Below are positions 9,982 to 19,204 of a stretch of DNA of 64,000 bases, piece by piece; the first letter of the stretch is position 1; every line of letters begins with the position of its first letter. Source of the DNA: Betaproteobacteria bacterium Ga0077527. GTDB taxonomy: Bacteria; Pseudomonadota; Gammaproteobacteria; Burkholderiales; SG8-41. Both the position numbers and the translations under genes were made by a program. The stretch spans positions 62,001-126,000 of the forward strand of contig LNDW01000017.1 in the NCBI GenBank assembly GCA_001464815.1, in the 5' to 3' direction. The notes under the pieces are model-generated. The model did not search any database and was not told where the DNA came from. It saw only the letters and a program-made list of their open reading frames with translations.

Positions 9982-11115
9982 TCACAGAAAAAGCATCAGC
10001 ACACCGGTGTAGCCATAAACCAGGTTGCGCGAAATTTCACCGTTGCCGAAAAATCCGGCGAGCGGCACGTCCCCCATCGCGGCCTCGATCATTTTCAGTT
10101 CCGCAGACTCGCCGCCGAGCAGGGCGCCGCCCCGGCCAAGGCAGGAAAAATACAGCGCGCCACGCGGTTTGGTGTAAAGCCCCTCGCGGATGCTGTCGAG
10201 CATGCGCTGCATGTCGCTGCGCGCCGACTCATGGTCGCGCCGGAAAAAACGCAGGCGCTGCCCCTTCTGCACCAGATCACCCACCGCAATCAGGCGGTTG
10301 GCGGGATCGATGCCGATCAGGTTGCGCACTACATAGTCCTCAATGTCGGCCCCGGTCACCGCCAGGCCGACAAAAATCTGCCCGCCCAGCTGCGACAGCT
10401 CTTCGTTGTCGCTGATGCCGACATCCTCGCGCAGCACCTCCAGCGCCGGACGGCCGTCGAGTTCGAGCACGATGTTGTTCTGCGCGCCGGTGATCCGGCG
10501 TGCCGCACCCAGAGGCGAACAACCCTGGGTGAGACGTGTGGCCACGGTCACGCCGTCGGAAAACGCCACCCCGGAAAGCGCACCAGCCGCCAGGCCGTTG
10601 GCATAGTTGCTGCAGCGCCGTCGTGAACTTGCCAGGCCACCGACCACAAAGCCGCTTTCGGTGAGGGTGGCAAGGGCCTGCACCTGCTTCGTGATGTCTG
10701 CCGACTGCGCATCACCGTGAACCACGGCAATACTCGGAGGGCCATCGCCACAACGCAACATCCCGGCGTTCGGGTGCCCGGCTTCGCTGCCAAACAGGCG
10801 GAAACTGTCCGGGGCAAAATTGCCGGCCAGCGTCACCAGCGCCGGCTGGTCCAGATACTCGATGCCGGTGGCACAGATGCCGATACCGACGCTGCCAGCC
10901 CAGTGCTCAACACCGGTCAACCGCCGCAACTCACCGGCAATCGCGGCAGAGTGGGAGGCAAAGTAATCGGTGACATAGAAAAACCCGAGATTGCCGGGTT
11001 GCTCACCAAGCTGGGCTGCGCACTGCGCGGCGAGCTGTCGCCAGTCACCGCCGCTGGCGTGGCCGAGGCGAAAGCGTTCGGTCACCACGGCCCCGCTAAA
11101 CCGGCAGACGGGCAT
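9982..11115 (-). CDS. FIST domain-containing sensory protein
   Basis: FYVTDYFASHSAAIAGELRRLTGVEHWAGSVG..., AGFFGNGEISRN C-terminus; start chosen downstream of the repeat that covers the first ORF codons. Confidence 0.75.
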   Translation of the reverse strand: MPVCRFSGAVVTERFRLGHASGGDWRQLAAQCAAQLGEQPGNLGFFYVTDYFASHSAAIAGELRRLTGVEHWAGSVGIGICATGIEYLDQPALVTLAGNFAPDSFRLFGSEAGHPNAGMLRCGDGPPSIAVVHGDAQSADITKQVQALATLTESGFVVGGLASSRRRCSNYANGLAAGALSGVAFSDGVTVATRLTQGCSPLGAARRITGAQNNIVLELDGRPALEVLREDVGISDNEELSQLGGQIFVGLAVTGADIEDYVVRNLIGIDPANRLIAVGDLVQKGQRLRFFRRDHESARSDMQRMLDSIREGLYTKPRGALYFSCLGRGGALLGGESAELKMIEAAMGDVPLAGFFGNGEISRNLVYGYTGVLMLFL

Positions 11116-11136
11116 CAGCCCGGCTGCGGCAGATAT

Positions 11137-11178
11137 CTCCCCTCTCCCCATGGGAGAGGGGCCGGGGGTGAGGGAAAG
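11137..11178. repeat. Palindromic intergenic repeat (CCCCTCTCCCcatGGGAGAGGGGCCGGGGGTGAGGG)
   Basis: CCTCTCCC/GGGAGAGG inverted arms followed by GGGGGTGAGGGAA; this form recurs between genes in many proteobacteria. Confidence 0.7.
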
Positions 11179-11203
11179 GAATACCCGGCACTGCGAGGCT
11201 TTC

Positions 11204-11794
11204 TCAGACGCGCTTCACCCAGCCCGGCAGCGCCTCGACCCGCTTCACCCAGGCTGCAACCGAGGGATGCGCGGCGAGGTCAAAGCCGCCTTCGGGCGAC
11301 ACCGAGGTGTAGCAATAACAGGCGAGATCGGCGATGGTGGGCCGGCCGCAGGCGAGCCAGTCGTTGTTTTTCAGGCGGCCCTCCAGCACGGCAAGGCCGC
11401 TGCGGCCATACATGGCGTATTCCTCGTAATCGCCGATGGCGCGAATGCCGATCTTTTTGCCGCGCCCCCACTGCAGACCGTAATGCAGCTCGTTGTTCGA
11501 CAGCGCCAGCCACTGCTGGACTTCGGCCATGCCTGCGGCATCCGTCGGCAGCCACTGCTCGCCGCCGAACTTGCGTGCGAGATAGACCAGGCAGGCGGTC
11601 GAATCCCAGAACACCTGGTCGCCATCAACCAGCACCGGCACCTGGCCGCGCGGGTTGAGTTTGAGGAATTCCGGTGCCTTGTTCTCTTTTTTATCGGTAT
11701 CAAGAACGATGGTCTCGAAGGGCTGCTTCAGCATCGACAGCAGCAGGCGTACTTTCCAGGCATTGCCCGAGGTTGGGGTGATGTACAGTTTCAT
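11204..11794 (-). CDS. Glutathione S-transferase family protein
   Basis: MKLYITPTSGNAWKVRLLLSMLKQPFETI...NPRGQVPVLVDGDQVFWDSTACLVYLARKFG. Confidence 0.9.
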   Translation of the reverse strand: MKLYITPTSGNAWKVRLLLSMLKQPFETIVLDTDKKENKAPEFLKLNPRGQVPVLVDGDQVFWDSTACLVYLARKFGGEQWLPTDAAGMAEVQQWLALSNNELHYGLQWGRGKKIGIRAIGDYEEYAMYGRSGLAVLEGRLKNNDWLACGRPTIADLACYCYTSVSPEGGFDLAAHPSVAAWVKRVEALPGWVKRV

Positions 11795-11899
11795 GAGTGA
11801 ACTCCGCGTTTCCTGATGATGAACCCTGTTGATGAAATGCCACTGCGCAATGCTAGCACGCGGCACACCGTATAATGCCGGCTCTCCCGGGGGCAAAAC

Positions 11900-12448
11900 A
11901 TGAATCTCGACCGCGTCAATTCCGGTTTCGACGTACCCAACGACTGCAACGTGATCATCGAGATTCCGATGCACGCCGAACCGATCAAGTACGAAATGGA
12001 AAAAAGCACCGGTGCGATGTTTGTCGACCGCTTCATGTCGACCGCGATGCGTTACCCCTGCAACTACGGCTATGTGCCGCACACACTGTCCGGCGACGGC
12101 GATCCGGTGGATGTGCTGGTGCTCTCGCCGGTGCCGCTGATCACCGGCGTGGTGGTGCGCTGCCGCCCGGTTGGCATGCTGAAAATGGAAGATGAAGCTG
12201 GAGACGACACCAAAATCCTCGCCGCGCCGATCGACAGGCTGACACCGCTGTATTCAAAGATACAGTCTCCACGCGACCTGACCCAGGGCACGCTGGCGCA
12301 GATCGCGCACTTTTTCGAGCACTACAAGGATCTTGAACCCGGCAAATGGGTCAAGGTCATCGGCTGGGTCGGCGCCGAGGAAGCCAAGAAGGAAATCCTT
12401 GATGGCGTCAAACGCTACGCCAAGGCGGCGAAAAAACCGAAGTTCTGA
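11900..12448 (+). CDS. ppa: Inorganic pyrophosphatase
   Basis: [58 protein letters not shown]. Confidence 0.97.
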   Translation: MNLDRVNSGFDVPNDCNVIIEIPMHAEPIKYEMEKSTGAMFVDRFMSTAMRYPCNYGYVPHTLSGDGDPVDVLVLSPVPLITGVVVRCRPVGMLKMEDEAGDDTKILAAPIDRLTPLYSKIQSPRDLTQGTLAQIAHFFEHYKDLEPGKWVKVIGWVGAEEAKKEILDGVKRYAKAAKKPKF

Positions 12449-13654
12449 TCAGCCGCGGCGCAGGGCATGACGCAGCAGCGCCAAGCCCACCACCGCCGAG
12501 ATCGCAGAACCAAGCAGGATGCCGACCCGCTCATCCACCCCCAGCGTTGCCGACGTATCGCCGACAAAGGCCAGGCTGCCGATGAACAGGCTCATCGTGA
12601 AGCCAATGCCGCAGATGATCGACACCGCATAGAAACTTAGCCAGGTCGCGCCCTGCGGCAGCCTCGCGACACCCAAGGCAACCAGCACTCCGGCGCACAG
12701 CATGATGCCGATCTGCTTGCCCAGAAACAGGCCGGCAGCAATGCCCATCGTGACCGGGTGGCCGAGATCGGACCAGGACATGCCCTGAAAACTGACACCG
12801 GCGTTGGCCAGTGCAAACAGCGGCAGGATCGCGAACTGCACCGGCCCGTGCAGGTCGCCTTCAAGCTGGCGGGCGGGCGAAGGCGCATTACCGGTGCGCA
12901 GCGGAATCGTCATCGCCAGCAACACGCCGGCAATGGTGGCGTGAACCCCCGATTTGAGCACCGCTGCCCAGAGTATCAGTCCGACCAGCAGATAAGCCGA
13001 TATCCGGCGCACTCCTGCGACATTGAACACTACAAGGGTGAGCAGGGCCGCACCGGAGATGATCAACGTGAGCGCCGACGGCGTCGCGGAGTAGAACACC
13101 GCGATGATGATGATGGCTCCGATATCGTCGACGATGGCCACGGTGAGAAGGAATACCTTCAGCCCGCGGGGCACACGGTCTCCCAGCAGCGCGAGCACGC
13201 CCAGCGCAAAGGCAATGTCGGTGGCTGCGGGAATTGCCCAGCCACGCAGCGCGGTTTCGTCTCCGGCATTGAAGGCGGCGTAAATCAGCGCGGGCACGGC
13301 GATGCCGCCCAGCGCCGCGGCAGTGGGCAACAGCGCCTGGCGCAGGTCGGACAACTCGCCTTCAATCAGTTCGCGCTTGAGCTCAAGCCCGACCAGGAAA
13401 AAAAACATCGCCATCAAGCCGTCGTTGACCCACAGCAGCAGCGGCTTGTCGATGGAAAAGGCATCGATGCGCAGCGAAATCTGCGTCGAGAAAAAGCTGT
13501 GGTAGTTGGGCGCAAGCGTCGAGTTGGCGATCAGCATCGCCGCCACCGCGGCAATGAACAGCAGCACCCCTGGAGCGGCCTCCCCCGAAAGGAAATCCCG
13601 GACCCGGGCAAAGTGACCGTTGGGAAATGTTGGCGTTACCGGTTTTTTTTTCAT
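12449..13654 (-). CDS. nhaA: Na+/H+ antiporter NhaA
   Basis: LLLWVNDGLMAMFFFLVGLELKRELIEGEL, PAATDIAFALGVLALLGDRVP; start at MKKKPVT. Confidence 0.95.
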   Translation of the reverse strand: MKKKPVTPTFPNGHFARVRDFLSGEAAPGVLLFIAAVAAMLIANSTLAPNYHSFFSTQISLRIDAFSIDKPLLLWVNDGLMAMFFFLVGLELKRELIEGELSDLRQALLPTAAALGGIAVPALIYAAFNAGDETALRGWAIPAATDIAFALGVLALLGDRVPRGLKVFLLTVAIVDDIGAIIIIAVFYSATPSALTLIISGAALLTLVVFNVAGVRRISAYLLVGLILWAAVLKSGVHATIAGVLLAMTIPLRTGNAPSPARQLEGDLHGPVQFAILPLFALANAGVSFQGMSWSDLGHPVTMGIAAGLFLGKQIGIMLCAGVLVALGVARLPQGATWLSFYAVSIICGIGFTMSLFIGSLAFVGDTSATLGVDERVGILLGSAISAVVGLALLRHALRRG

Positions 13655-13748
13655 GATGGCGACCCGAAATCCGGTCTGATCATAACCCAATGAAACCACG
13701 GCCGGGCGCCGAAGCGGCCGGCCGTGGTCCGGACATCAACCCAGCGGA

Positions 13749-14714
13749 TCAGGGCTTGACGCGCTTCTGCCCCGGCCGCGTCACCCAAAGGCTCGCCAGA
13801 ATCGAGGCCAGCAGCACGATGCCGACCACTGACAGCGCGAAGCCGATGGGAATCTTGTAGATGTCGAGCAGCAGCATCTTGATGCCGATGAAGATCAGGA
13901 TGAAGGCCAGACCGTACTTCAGCAGGTGGAAGCGGTCGGCAAGGTCGGCAAGCATGAAATACATCGCGCGCAGGCCGAGAATCGCGAACACATTAGAGGT
14001 CAGCACGATGAAGGGATCAAGCGTCACGGCGAAAATCGCCGGAATGCTGTCCACCGCGAAGATCACGTCAGTGATGCCGATCATCACCATCACCACGAAC
14101 AACGGCGTGAACCAGCGCTTGCCGTCCTTGATGATGCTGAAGTTTTCCGCGTGATACTCGTTGGTAATCGGGATGTGCTTGCGCATGAAGCGCATCAGGG
14201 GGTTCTTTTCGAGATCGACCTCCGCCTCGGCCATCATCAGCATCTTGATGCCGGTGACCAGCAGGAACAGGCCGAAGATGTAGAGAATCCAGTGGAACTG
14301 GGCGATCAGCCATGCGCCGATCAGGATCATGATCGCGCGCAGCACTATGGCGCCGATGATGCCGAGTATCAGCACCCTGCGCTGATACTGGACGGGCACG
14401 CCGAAAAACGTGAACAGCATCAGGAACACGAAGATATTGTCAACCGCCAGCGATTTCTCGATCAGGTAGCCGGTAAAGAACTCCATCGAGGTTTCATTGG
14501 CGATTTCGCGGCCGTACTTGCCGTCGAGGTACCACCAAAGCAGGCCGTTGAAGATGAACGAAAGGACAATCCAGACGATCGACCAGCCGAGCGCCTCCTT
14601 GAAGGAGACTTTCGCGGCACCTTTGCGTTCGAGCACCAGCAGGTCGACGATGATCGCGACCACCACGAAGACGGCGAATGCCGTCCACATCCACCAGGTT
14701 CCGATACTTTCCAT
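13749..14714 (-). CDS. TerC/Alx family membrane protein
   Basis: EKSLAVDNIFVFLMLFTFFGVP, DVIFAVDSIPAIFAVTLDPFIVLTSNVFAILGLRAMYF. Confidence 0.93.
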   Translation of the reverse strand: MESIGTWWMWTAFAVFVVVAIIVDLLVLERKGAAKVSFKEALGWSIVWIVLSFIFNGLLWWYLDGKYGREIANETSMEFFTGYLIEKSLAVDNIFVFLMLFTFFGVPVQYQRRVLILGIIGAIVLRAIMILIGAWLIAQFHWILYIFGLFLLVTGIKMLMMAEAEVDLEKNPLMRFMRKHIPITNEYHAENFSIIKDGKRWFTPLFVVMVMIGITDVIFAVDSIPAIFAVTLDPFIVLTSNVFAILGLRAMYFMLADLADRFHLLKYGLAFILIFIGIKMLLLDIYKIPIGFALSVVGIVLLASILASLWVTRPGQKRVKP

Positions 14715-14787
14715 TTTTATTCCCCTGCAGCAAAACAACCTTCGTCGTTATGCCGGCAAGGGTTTTCCGCAAAGGAACCTTCGCCAG

Positions 14788-14895
14788 CGCCTGGCGAAGG
14801 TCTTGCTCGGACCGGAATCTGTCCCCGCGTCCCGGAGGATGAATATCCCCGTAGTGACGAAACGCGGTTAGTGAGCTACTCCCCTTCGTACAGCT
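14788..14895 (-). ncRNA. yybP-ykoY family (Mn2+-sensing) riboswitch upstream of terC/alx
   Basis: Minus strand AAGGGGAGUAGCUCACUAAC...UUUCGUCACUACGGGG...CCGAGCAAGACCUUCGCC; GGGGAGUAG core and GCAAGACCUU 3' core, directly upstream of a terC-family gene. Confidence 0.82.
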
Positions 14896-15084
14896 TTTTG
14901 CTGCGTGGCCGCCTGGTCATCGACAGCAACCGGCCCCGCCCTGAATCGCCGCGCATTCTACCGTTCTTTGCGAACCCGGCAAGCATTATTTCCTGATCCC
15001 CGGAGCCATCCCTGTTCTGTTGATAACACCAGCCAACTTCCGTAAGCTCGGACTCCTTGTCGCATCCTCATTCGAAATAAACCA

Positions 15085-15112
15085 CTTAAAACATAATAAA
15101 ATCAATTAGTTA
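15085..15112 (-). repeat. AT-rich ~31-bp dispersed motif, divergent copy upstream of FAH gene
   Basis: Reverse complement TAACTAATTGATTTTATTATGTTTTAAG. Confidence 0.35.
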
Positions 15113-15194
15113 CTAAATACCTGCTTAATTAATACAGTGACTGCGGCCAATAGCCCCGGCACAGGTCTGACCACGAACATCATCAAGGAACCCC

Positions 15195-16142
15195 ATGCGT
15201 CTTGCCACCTATACCCTGCTCTCCGACCCCACCACCGTCCGCATCGGCGCCCGGCTCGACGGCCGCGTATTTGACCTCGTCGCCGGCGAACGTGCGATGA
15301 ACGACGGCAAGGCGATGATTCCGGGGTCGATGAAAGGCCTGCTCGCGCTTGGCGAACCCGGGATGGCCCGCGCCCGCGCCGTGCTCGAGTACGGCCGCAG
15401 CAAAGCCGCAGGACTGGATGAACGCATGCTTGCCGCCGAGGACAAGATCCGTTTCCTGCCGCCGGTGCCCGATGCCGACAAATTCCTCTGTGTCGGCAAG
15501 AATTACCGCACCCACCTTGAGGAACTGCGCAAGAACGACCTGATCAAGGAAATGCCCGGCGAGCCCACCGGCTTCATCAAGCTCAACTCCTGCCTCACCG
15601 GCCATGGCGCAGACGTGCCCCGCCGGGAAACGGTGAACCGCCTCGACTATGAGCCGGAACTGGTATTCGTGCTCGGCAGGGCGGCGCGCCATGCAAAACG
15701 CGAGGACGCAACAACCTACATCGCCGGCATCACCATCCTCAACGACCTGACCTGCCGCGATACGCAGAAGGCCGAAGTCGCCTCGGGCTCGCGCTTCTGG
15801 ACATCCAAGAACTCGCCCTCCTTCGGCCCGCTCGGCCCGTACATCATCACCATGGATGAAGTGCCCGATCCCTACAACATCTGGGTCACCTGCAGCGTCA
15901 ACGGCGTGCAGCGCATGCGCGTCAACACCAGCGACCAGATCTGGAAACTGCCGGACATCATTCCGCATTTCTCGCGCCTGCTCGACCTGCAGCCCGGCGA
16001 CATGTTCGCCACCGGCGCCCCCGGCGGCGTGGCCGTCGGCAAGGCTGATGCCGAATCGCTGTACCTGAAGCCCGGCGACGTCGTCGAATGCGCCTTCGAG
16101 GCTCCGGCCATGGTATTGCGCAACCGCATCGTCAATCCCTGA
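15195..16142 (+). CDS. Fumarylacetoacetate hydrolase family protein
   Basis: KFLCVGKNYRTHLEELRK, DYEPELVFVLGRAARH, GSRFWTSKNSPSFGPLGPYI, ATGAPGGVAVGK. Confidence 0.92.
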   Translation: MRLATYTLLSDPTTVRIGARLDGRVFDLVAGERAMNDGKAMIPGSMKGLLALGEPGMARARAVLEYGRSKAAGLDERMLAAEDKIRFLPPVPDADKFLCVGKNYRTHLEELRKNDLIKEMPGEPTGFIKLNSCLTGHGADVPRRETVNRLDYEPELVFVLGRAARHAKREDATTYIAGITILNDLTCRDTQKAEVASGSRFWTSKNSPSFGPLGPYIITMDEVPDPYNIWVTCSVNGVQRMRVNTSDQIWKLPDIIPHFSRLLDLQPGDMFATGAPGGVAVGKADAESLYLKPGDVVECAFEAPAMVLRNRIVNP

Positions 16143-16156
16143 TCAGCCCGGGCGCA

Positions 16157-17125
16157 GTGACTTCAGCCATCCACCTGATTCAACGCTGTGGCGCCATCCT
16201 GCTGGCGCTCACGGCACTGCCGGTGGTTGCCGCAGAAGCGCCGAAAATCAGCGAGTGGCAGTTGCCGGCATCGATGTTTGCACGCGCCCTCGCACTGTCA
16301 CCCGACGGCATGCTGTTCATTGCCGTGCCCAATGACAACCGCGTGGTGCGTTTCGACCCAAGGGCCCAGGCCTTGCGCGACTGGGTGCTGCCGCCCGGCC
16401 ATCATCCCAACGCGCTGGCCGTGGATCGCAACGGCGCGGTGTGGACCGCCGGCTTCGGCAACGGCAGCATCGGCCGGCTGCGTCCCGCCGGCGGTGTGAT
16501 CTCCGAGTTCTCGACACCCACGCCAGGCAGCGGTCCGCATTCCCTGGCACTCAGCGAGGATGGCGAAACGTTATGGTTCACGATGCAAAGCGTTAACCGC
16601 ATCGGCAGCCTCGACACCGCCACCGGCCGCATCGCCGAATACGAGGACAGCGGCAGACCCACCGGCATCACCATCGACCGCACCGGTGCGGTGTGGTGGT
16701 GCCGCAGCGCCGAAACACGGCTCGGCCGGCTCGACCCTCAAAGCGGAAAAATCAGTGAGCTTGAACTCGGCCGCGGCAACCGTCCGCGGCGCATCGCCAC
16801 CGCCCCCGACGGCATGCTGTGGGTCACCATCTACGGGCGCAGCCATGTGCTGCGCATCAATCCGCAAACCCAGCGCGTGCTGCGCAGTTATGCGCTGCCC
16901 GCCGGCTCGGCCGAAGCCCACTCGATCAGCATCGACGCAACGGGCATCGTGTGGATCAGCGAAATGCGCAACGACACGCTGCTGCGCCTCGACCCCGCCG
17001 CGCCCGATGCGATGCAGACCATACGCCTGCCTTTCGCCAACACCGGTGTCAGCCCAGTGCTCGGTGATGGCAGCCGCGCCTGGTACGCCGGAACCCGCAG
17101 CGGCCGTTTCGGTTTCGTGCAGTGA
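16157..17125 (+). CDS. Secreted virginiamycin B lyase-like (streptogramin lyase/NHL-type) beta-propeller protein
   Basis: Signal peptide after a likely GTG start; repeats such as LAVDRNGAVWTAGFGNGSIGRL and LSEDGETLWFTMQSVNRIGSLD. Confidence 0.8.
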   Translation: MTSAIHLIQRCGAILLALTALPVVAAEAPKISEWQLPASMFARALALSPDGMLFIAVPNDNRVVRFDPRAQALRDWVLPPGHHPNALAVDRNGAVWTAGFGNGSIGRLRPAGGVISEFSTPTPGSGPHSLALSEDGETLWFTMQSVNRIGSLDTATGRIAEYEDSGRPTGITIDRTGAVWWCRSAETRLGRLDPQSGKISELELGRGNRPRRIATAPDGMLWVTIYGRSHVLRINPQTQRVLRSYALPAGSAEAHSISIDATGIVWISEMRNDTLLRLDPAAPDAMQTIRLPFANTGVSPVLGDGSRAWYAGTRSGRFGFVQ

Positions 17126-17682
17126 ATTTGCACAGATGGCTGCTGAGAGGGCTTCTGGTCCTCTGCAGCCTGCCCGCATCCGGTGCTGAAACGGCGCCCT
17201 GGGCCGCCCTGCGTGAGGGCGGCCACGTGATGATCCTGCGCCATGCCGAAACCGACCCCGGCATCGGCGATCCGCCACAGTTCAGGCTGGGTGATTGCAG
17301 CACCCAGCGCAACCTGTCGCCGGCCGGGCGGGCGCAGGCACAACAAATGGGCAAAAACATCGCCGGACAGGGCATCAGCGTGACCGAAGTGCTGTCCAGC
17401 CGCTGGTGCCGCTGCCTGGATACCGCGAAGCTCGCCTTTGGCAGGGTTACACCGGCACCAGTGCTGGATTCGTTTTTTGGTGAATCGCACAAGGCCGCCG
17501 CGCAGACCGCGGCCCTGCGCAAGCGCATCGCGGCCTTCAGGGGACCGGGCAACCTGGTGCTGGTCACCCATCAGGTCAACATCACCGCGCTGACCGGCCT
17601 CCACCCGGCAATGGGCGAAGCCGTGGTACTGAGACCCGGGGCCGGCGATCTGGAAATCGTCGGACGTATTGCGCCACCCTAA
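17122..17682 (+). CDS. Secreted histidine phosphatase superfamily protein
   Basis: VMILRHAETDPGIGDP and LVLVTHQVNITALTG. Confidence 0.88.
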   Translation: MNLHRWLLRGLLVLCSLPASGAETAPWAALREGGHVMILRHAETDPGIGDPPQFRLGDCSTQRNLSPAGRAQAQQMGKNIAGQGISVTEVLSSRWCRCLDTAKLAFGRVTPAPVLDSFFGESHKAAAQTAALRKRIAAFRGPGNLVLVTHQVNITALTGLHPAMGEAVVLRPGAGDLEIVGRIAPP

Positions 17683-17920
17683 GAGCGCCTAACAGAATGA
17701 AGCACGTGATGCGCTGACACGATTTTGGCTGGAGGCAAGGCGCCGCCTCCGGCGCAAAATTGCGCCAGCCCTGAACGGACCATCAATGCTCAACGAAATC
17801 ATCGGGTTACGGCCAGAATCAGCCCTGACTTTGTCGCGCAGCTTGCTCATATTCGCACGCGCTTCGTGTCAGGGCTGATTCTGGCTTTAACGCACACGTC
17901 TTTCATTCTGTTAGGTGCTC
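17683..17920. mobile_element. MITE-like non-autonomous element with ~26-bp imperfect terminal inverted repeats and TAA flanks
   Basis: Left end GAGCGCCTAACAGAATGAAGCACGTG; right end (reverse complement) GAGCACCTAACAGAATGAAAGACGTG; TAA at 17680-17682 and 17921-17923; internal inverted repeat GCCAGAATCAGCCCTGAC/GTCAGGGCTGATTCTGGC. Confidence 0.75.
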
Positions 17921-18069
17921 TAACCACGTCGGGGGCGATCGGGTCAACCCGCGTCCCGCGTTGCGATTTCCCACCATACAGAATACCATTGCATCCTTTA
18001 AGTTAAGGGGCGGATCCCCTCAAGCAGACCGCCCCGGACCTCAATAACGCTTGAGGAGGATGATTCCCG

Positions 18070-19137
18070 ATGGCCACTCGTAAAATATTGATTCTGGGCG
18101 CTTCTTACGGCTCCCTGCTCGCCACCAAACTGCTGATGGCGGGCCACACCGTGAAGATGATCTGCCTGCCCAACGAGGCGGAACTGTTCAACAGCGAAGG
18201 CGCGATCGTGCGCATGCCGGTCAAGGGCCGCGAAGGCCTGGTCGAAGTGCGTTCACGCGACCTGCCGGGCAAACTCTCCGCCGGCGGCCCGGACTCGGCC
18301 AATCCCGCCGACTATGACCTGATCGCGCTGGCCATGCAGGAGCCGCAGTACCGTTCGCCCGGTGTACGCGAGCTGCTCGACAAGGTCGCCAAGTCGCGCG
18401 TGCCCTGCATGTCGATCATGAACATGCCGCCGCTGCCCTATCTGAAGCGTATCCCCGGCCTCAATGCCGACGGCCTGCGCAACTGTTTCACCGACGCCTC
18501 GGTGTGGGACAGCTTCGATCCGAAGACACTGACCCTGTGCAGCCCCGATCCGCAGGCCTTCCGCCCGCCGGAAGAAAAAATCAACGTGCTGCAGGTGCGT
18601 CTGCCGACCAACTTCAAGGCCGCGCGTTTTGATTCCGATGCCCACACCGCGATCCTGCGCGAATTGGCCGCCGACATCGAAGCCGTGCGTTTTACCGTGG
18701 GCAACGAAAAAATCGAACTGCCGGTGAAACTGAAAGTACATGACTCGGTATTCGTGCCGCTGGCGAAATGGGCGATGCTGGTCGCCGGCAATTATCGCTG
18801 CGTGCAGGCCGCCGAAATGCGCCCGATCAAGGACGCGGTGCACAGCGATCTTGAAGCCTCGCGCTCGGTCTACCAATGGGTGGTCAAGCTCTGCACCGGC
18901 CTCGGCGCCAGCGAAAAGGACATGGTGCCCTTCGAAAAATACGCCAATGCCGCTCTGTCTCTCGGCAGTCCGTCCTCGGCAGCCCGGGCACTCGCCGCCG
19001 GCGCGCCGAACATCGAGCGTGTCGACCTGCTGGTGAAAACCATCGCCGCCCAGAAAGGCGAAAAACTCGCCGAGCTCGACAAAACGGTCGAGCTGGTCAA
19101 CGGTTGGCTGGAGAAAAACCGCGCCAAAGCCGCCTGA
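18070..19137 (+). CDS. Ketopantoate reductase/opine dehydrogenase-like NAD(P)-binding protein
   Basis: KILILGASYGSLLATKLLMAGHTVKMICLP nucleotide-binding N-terminus; DYDLIALAMQEPQY. Confidence 0.65.
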   Translation: MATRKILILGASYGSLLATKLLMAGHTVKMICLPNEAELFNSEGAIVRMPVKGREGLVEVRSRDLPGKLSAGGPDSANPADYDLIALAMQEPQYRSPGVRELLDKVAKSRVPCMSIMNMPPLPYLKRIPGLNADGLRNCFTDASVWDSFDPKTLTLCSPDPQAFRPPEEKINVLQVRLPTNFKAARFDSDAHTAILRELAADIEAVRFTVGNEKIELPVKLKVHDSVFVPLAKWAMLVAGNYRCVQAAEMRPIKDAVHSDLEASRSVYQWVVKLCTGLGASEKDMVPFEKYANAALSLGSPSSAARALAAGAPNIERVDLLVKTIAAQKGEKLAELDKTVELVNGWLEKNRAKAA

Positions 19138-19153
19138 GCCCAACCGCAGCAAT

Positions 19154-19182
19154 AAAAAAACCCGGCATCGCCGGGTTTTTTT
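19154..19182 (+). terminator. Rho-independent terminator
   Basis: AAAAAAACCCGGCatcGCCGGGTTTTTTT. Confidence 0.9.
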
Positions 19183-19204
19183 ACGGCCCTCGCTGGAACA
19201 GCAC

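Noticed and set aside
17725-18006. 93-aa ORF inside/after the MITE-like element
   Set aside because: Runs through the inverted repeats; no ribosome-binding site or recognisable domain.
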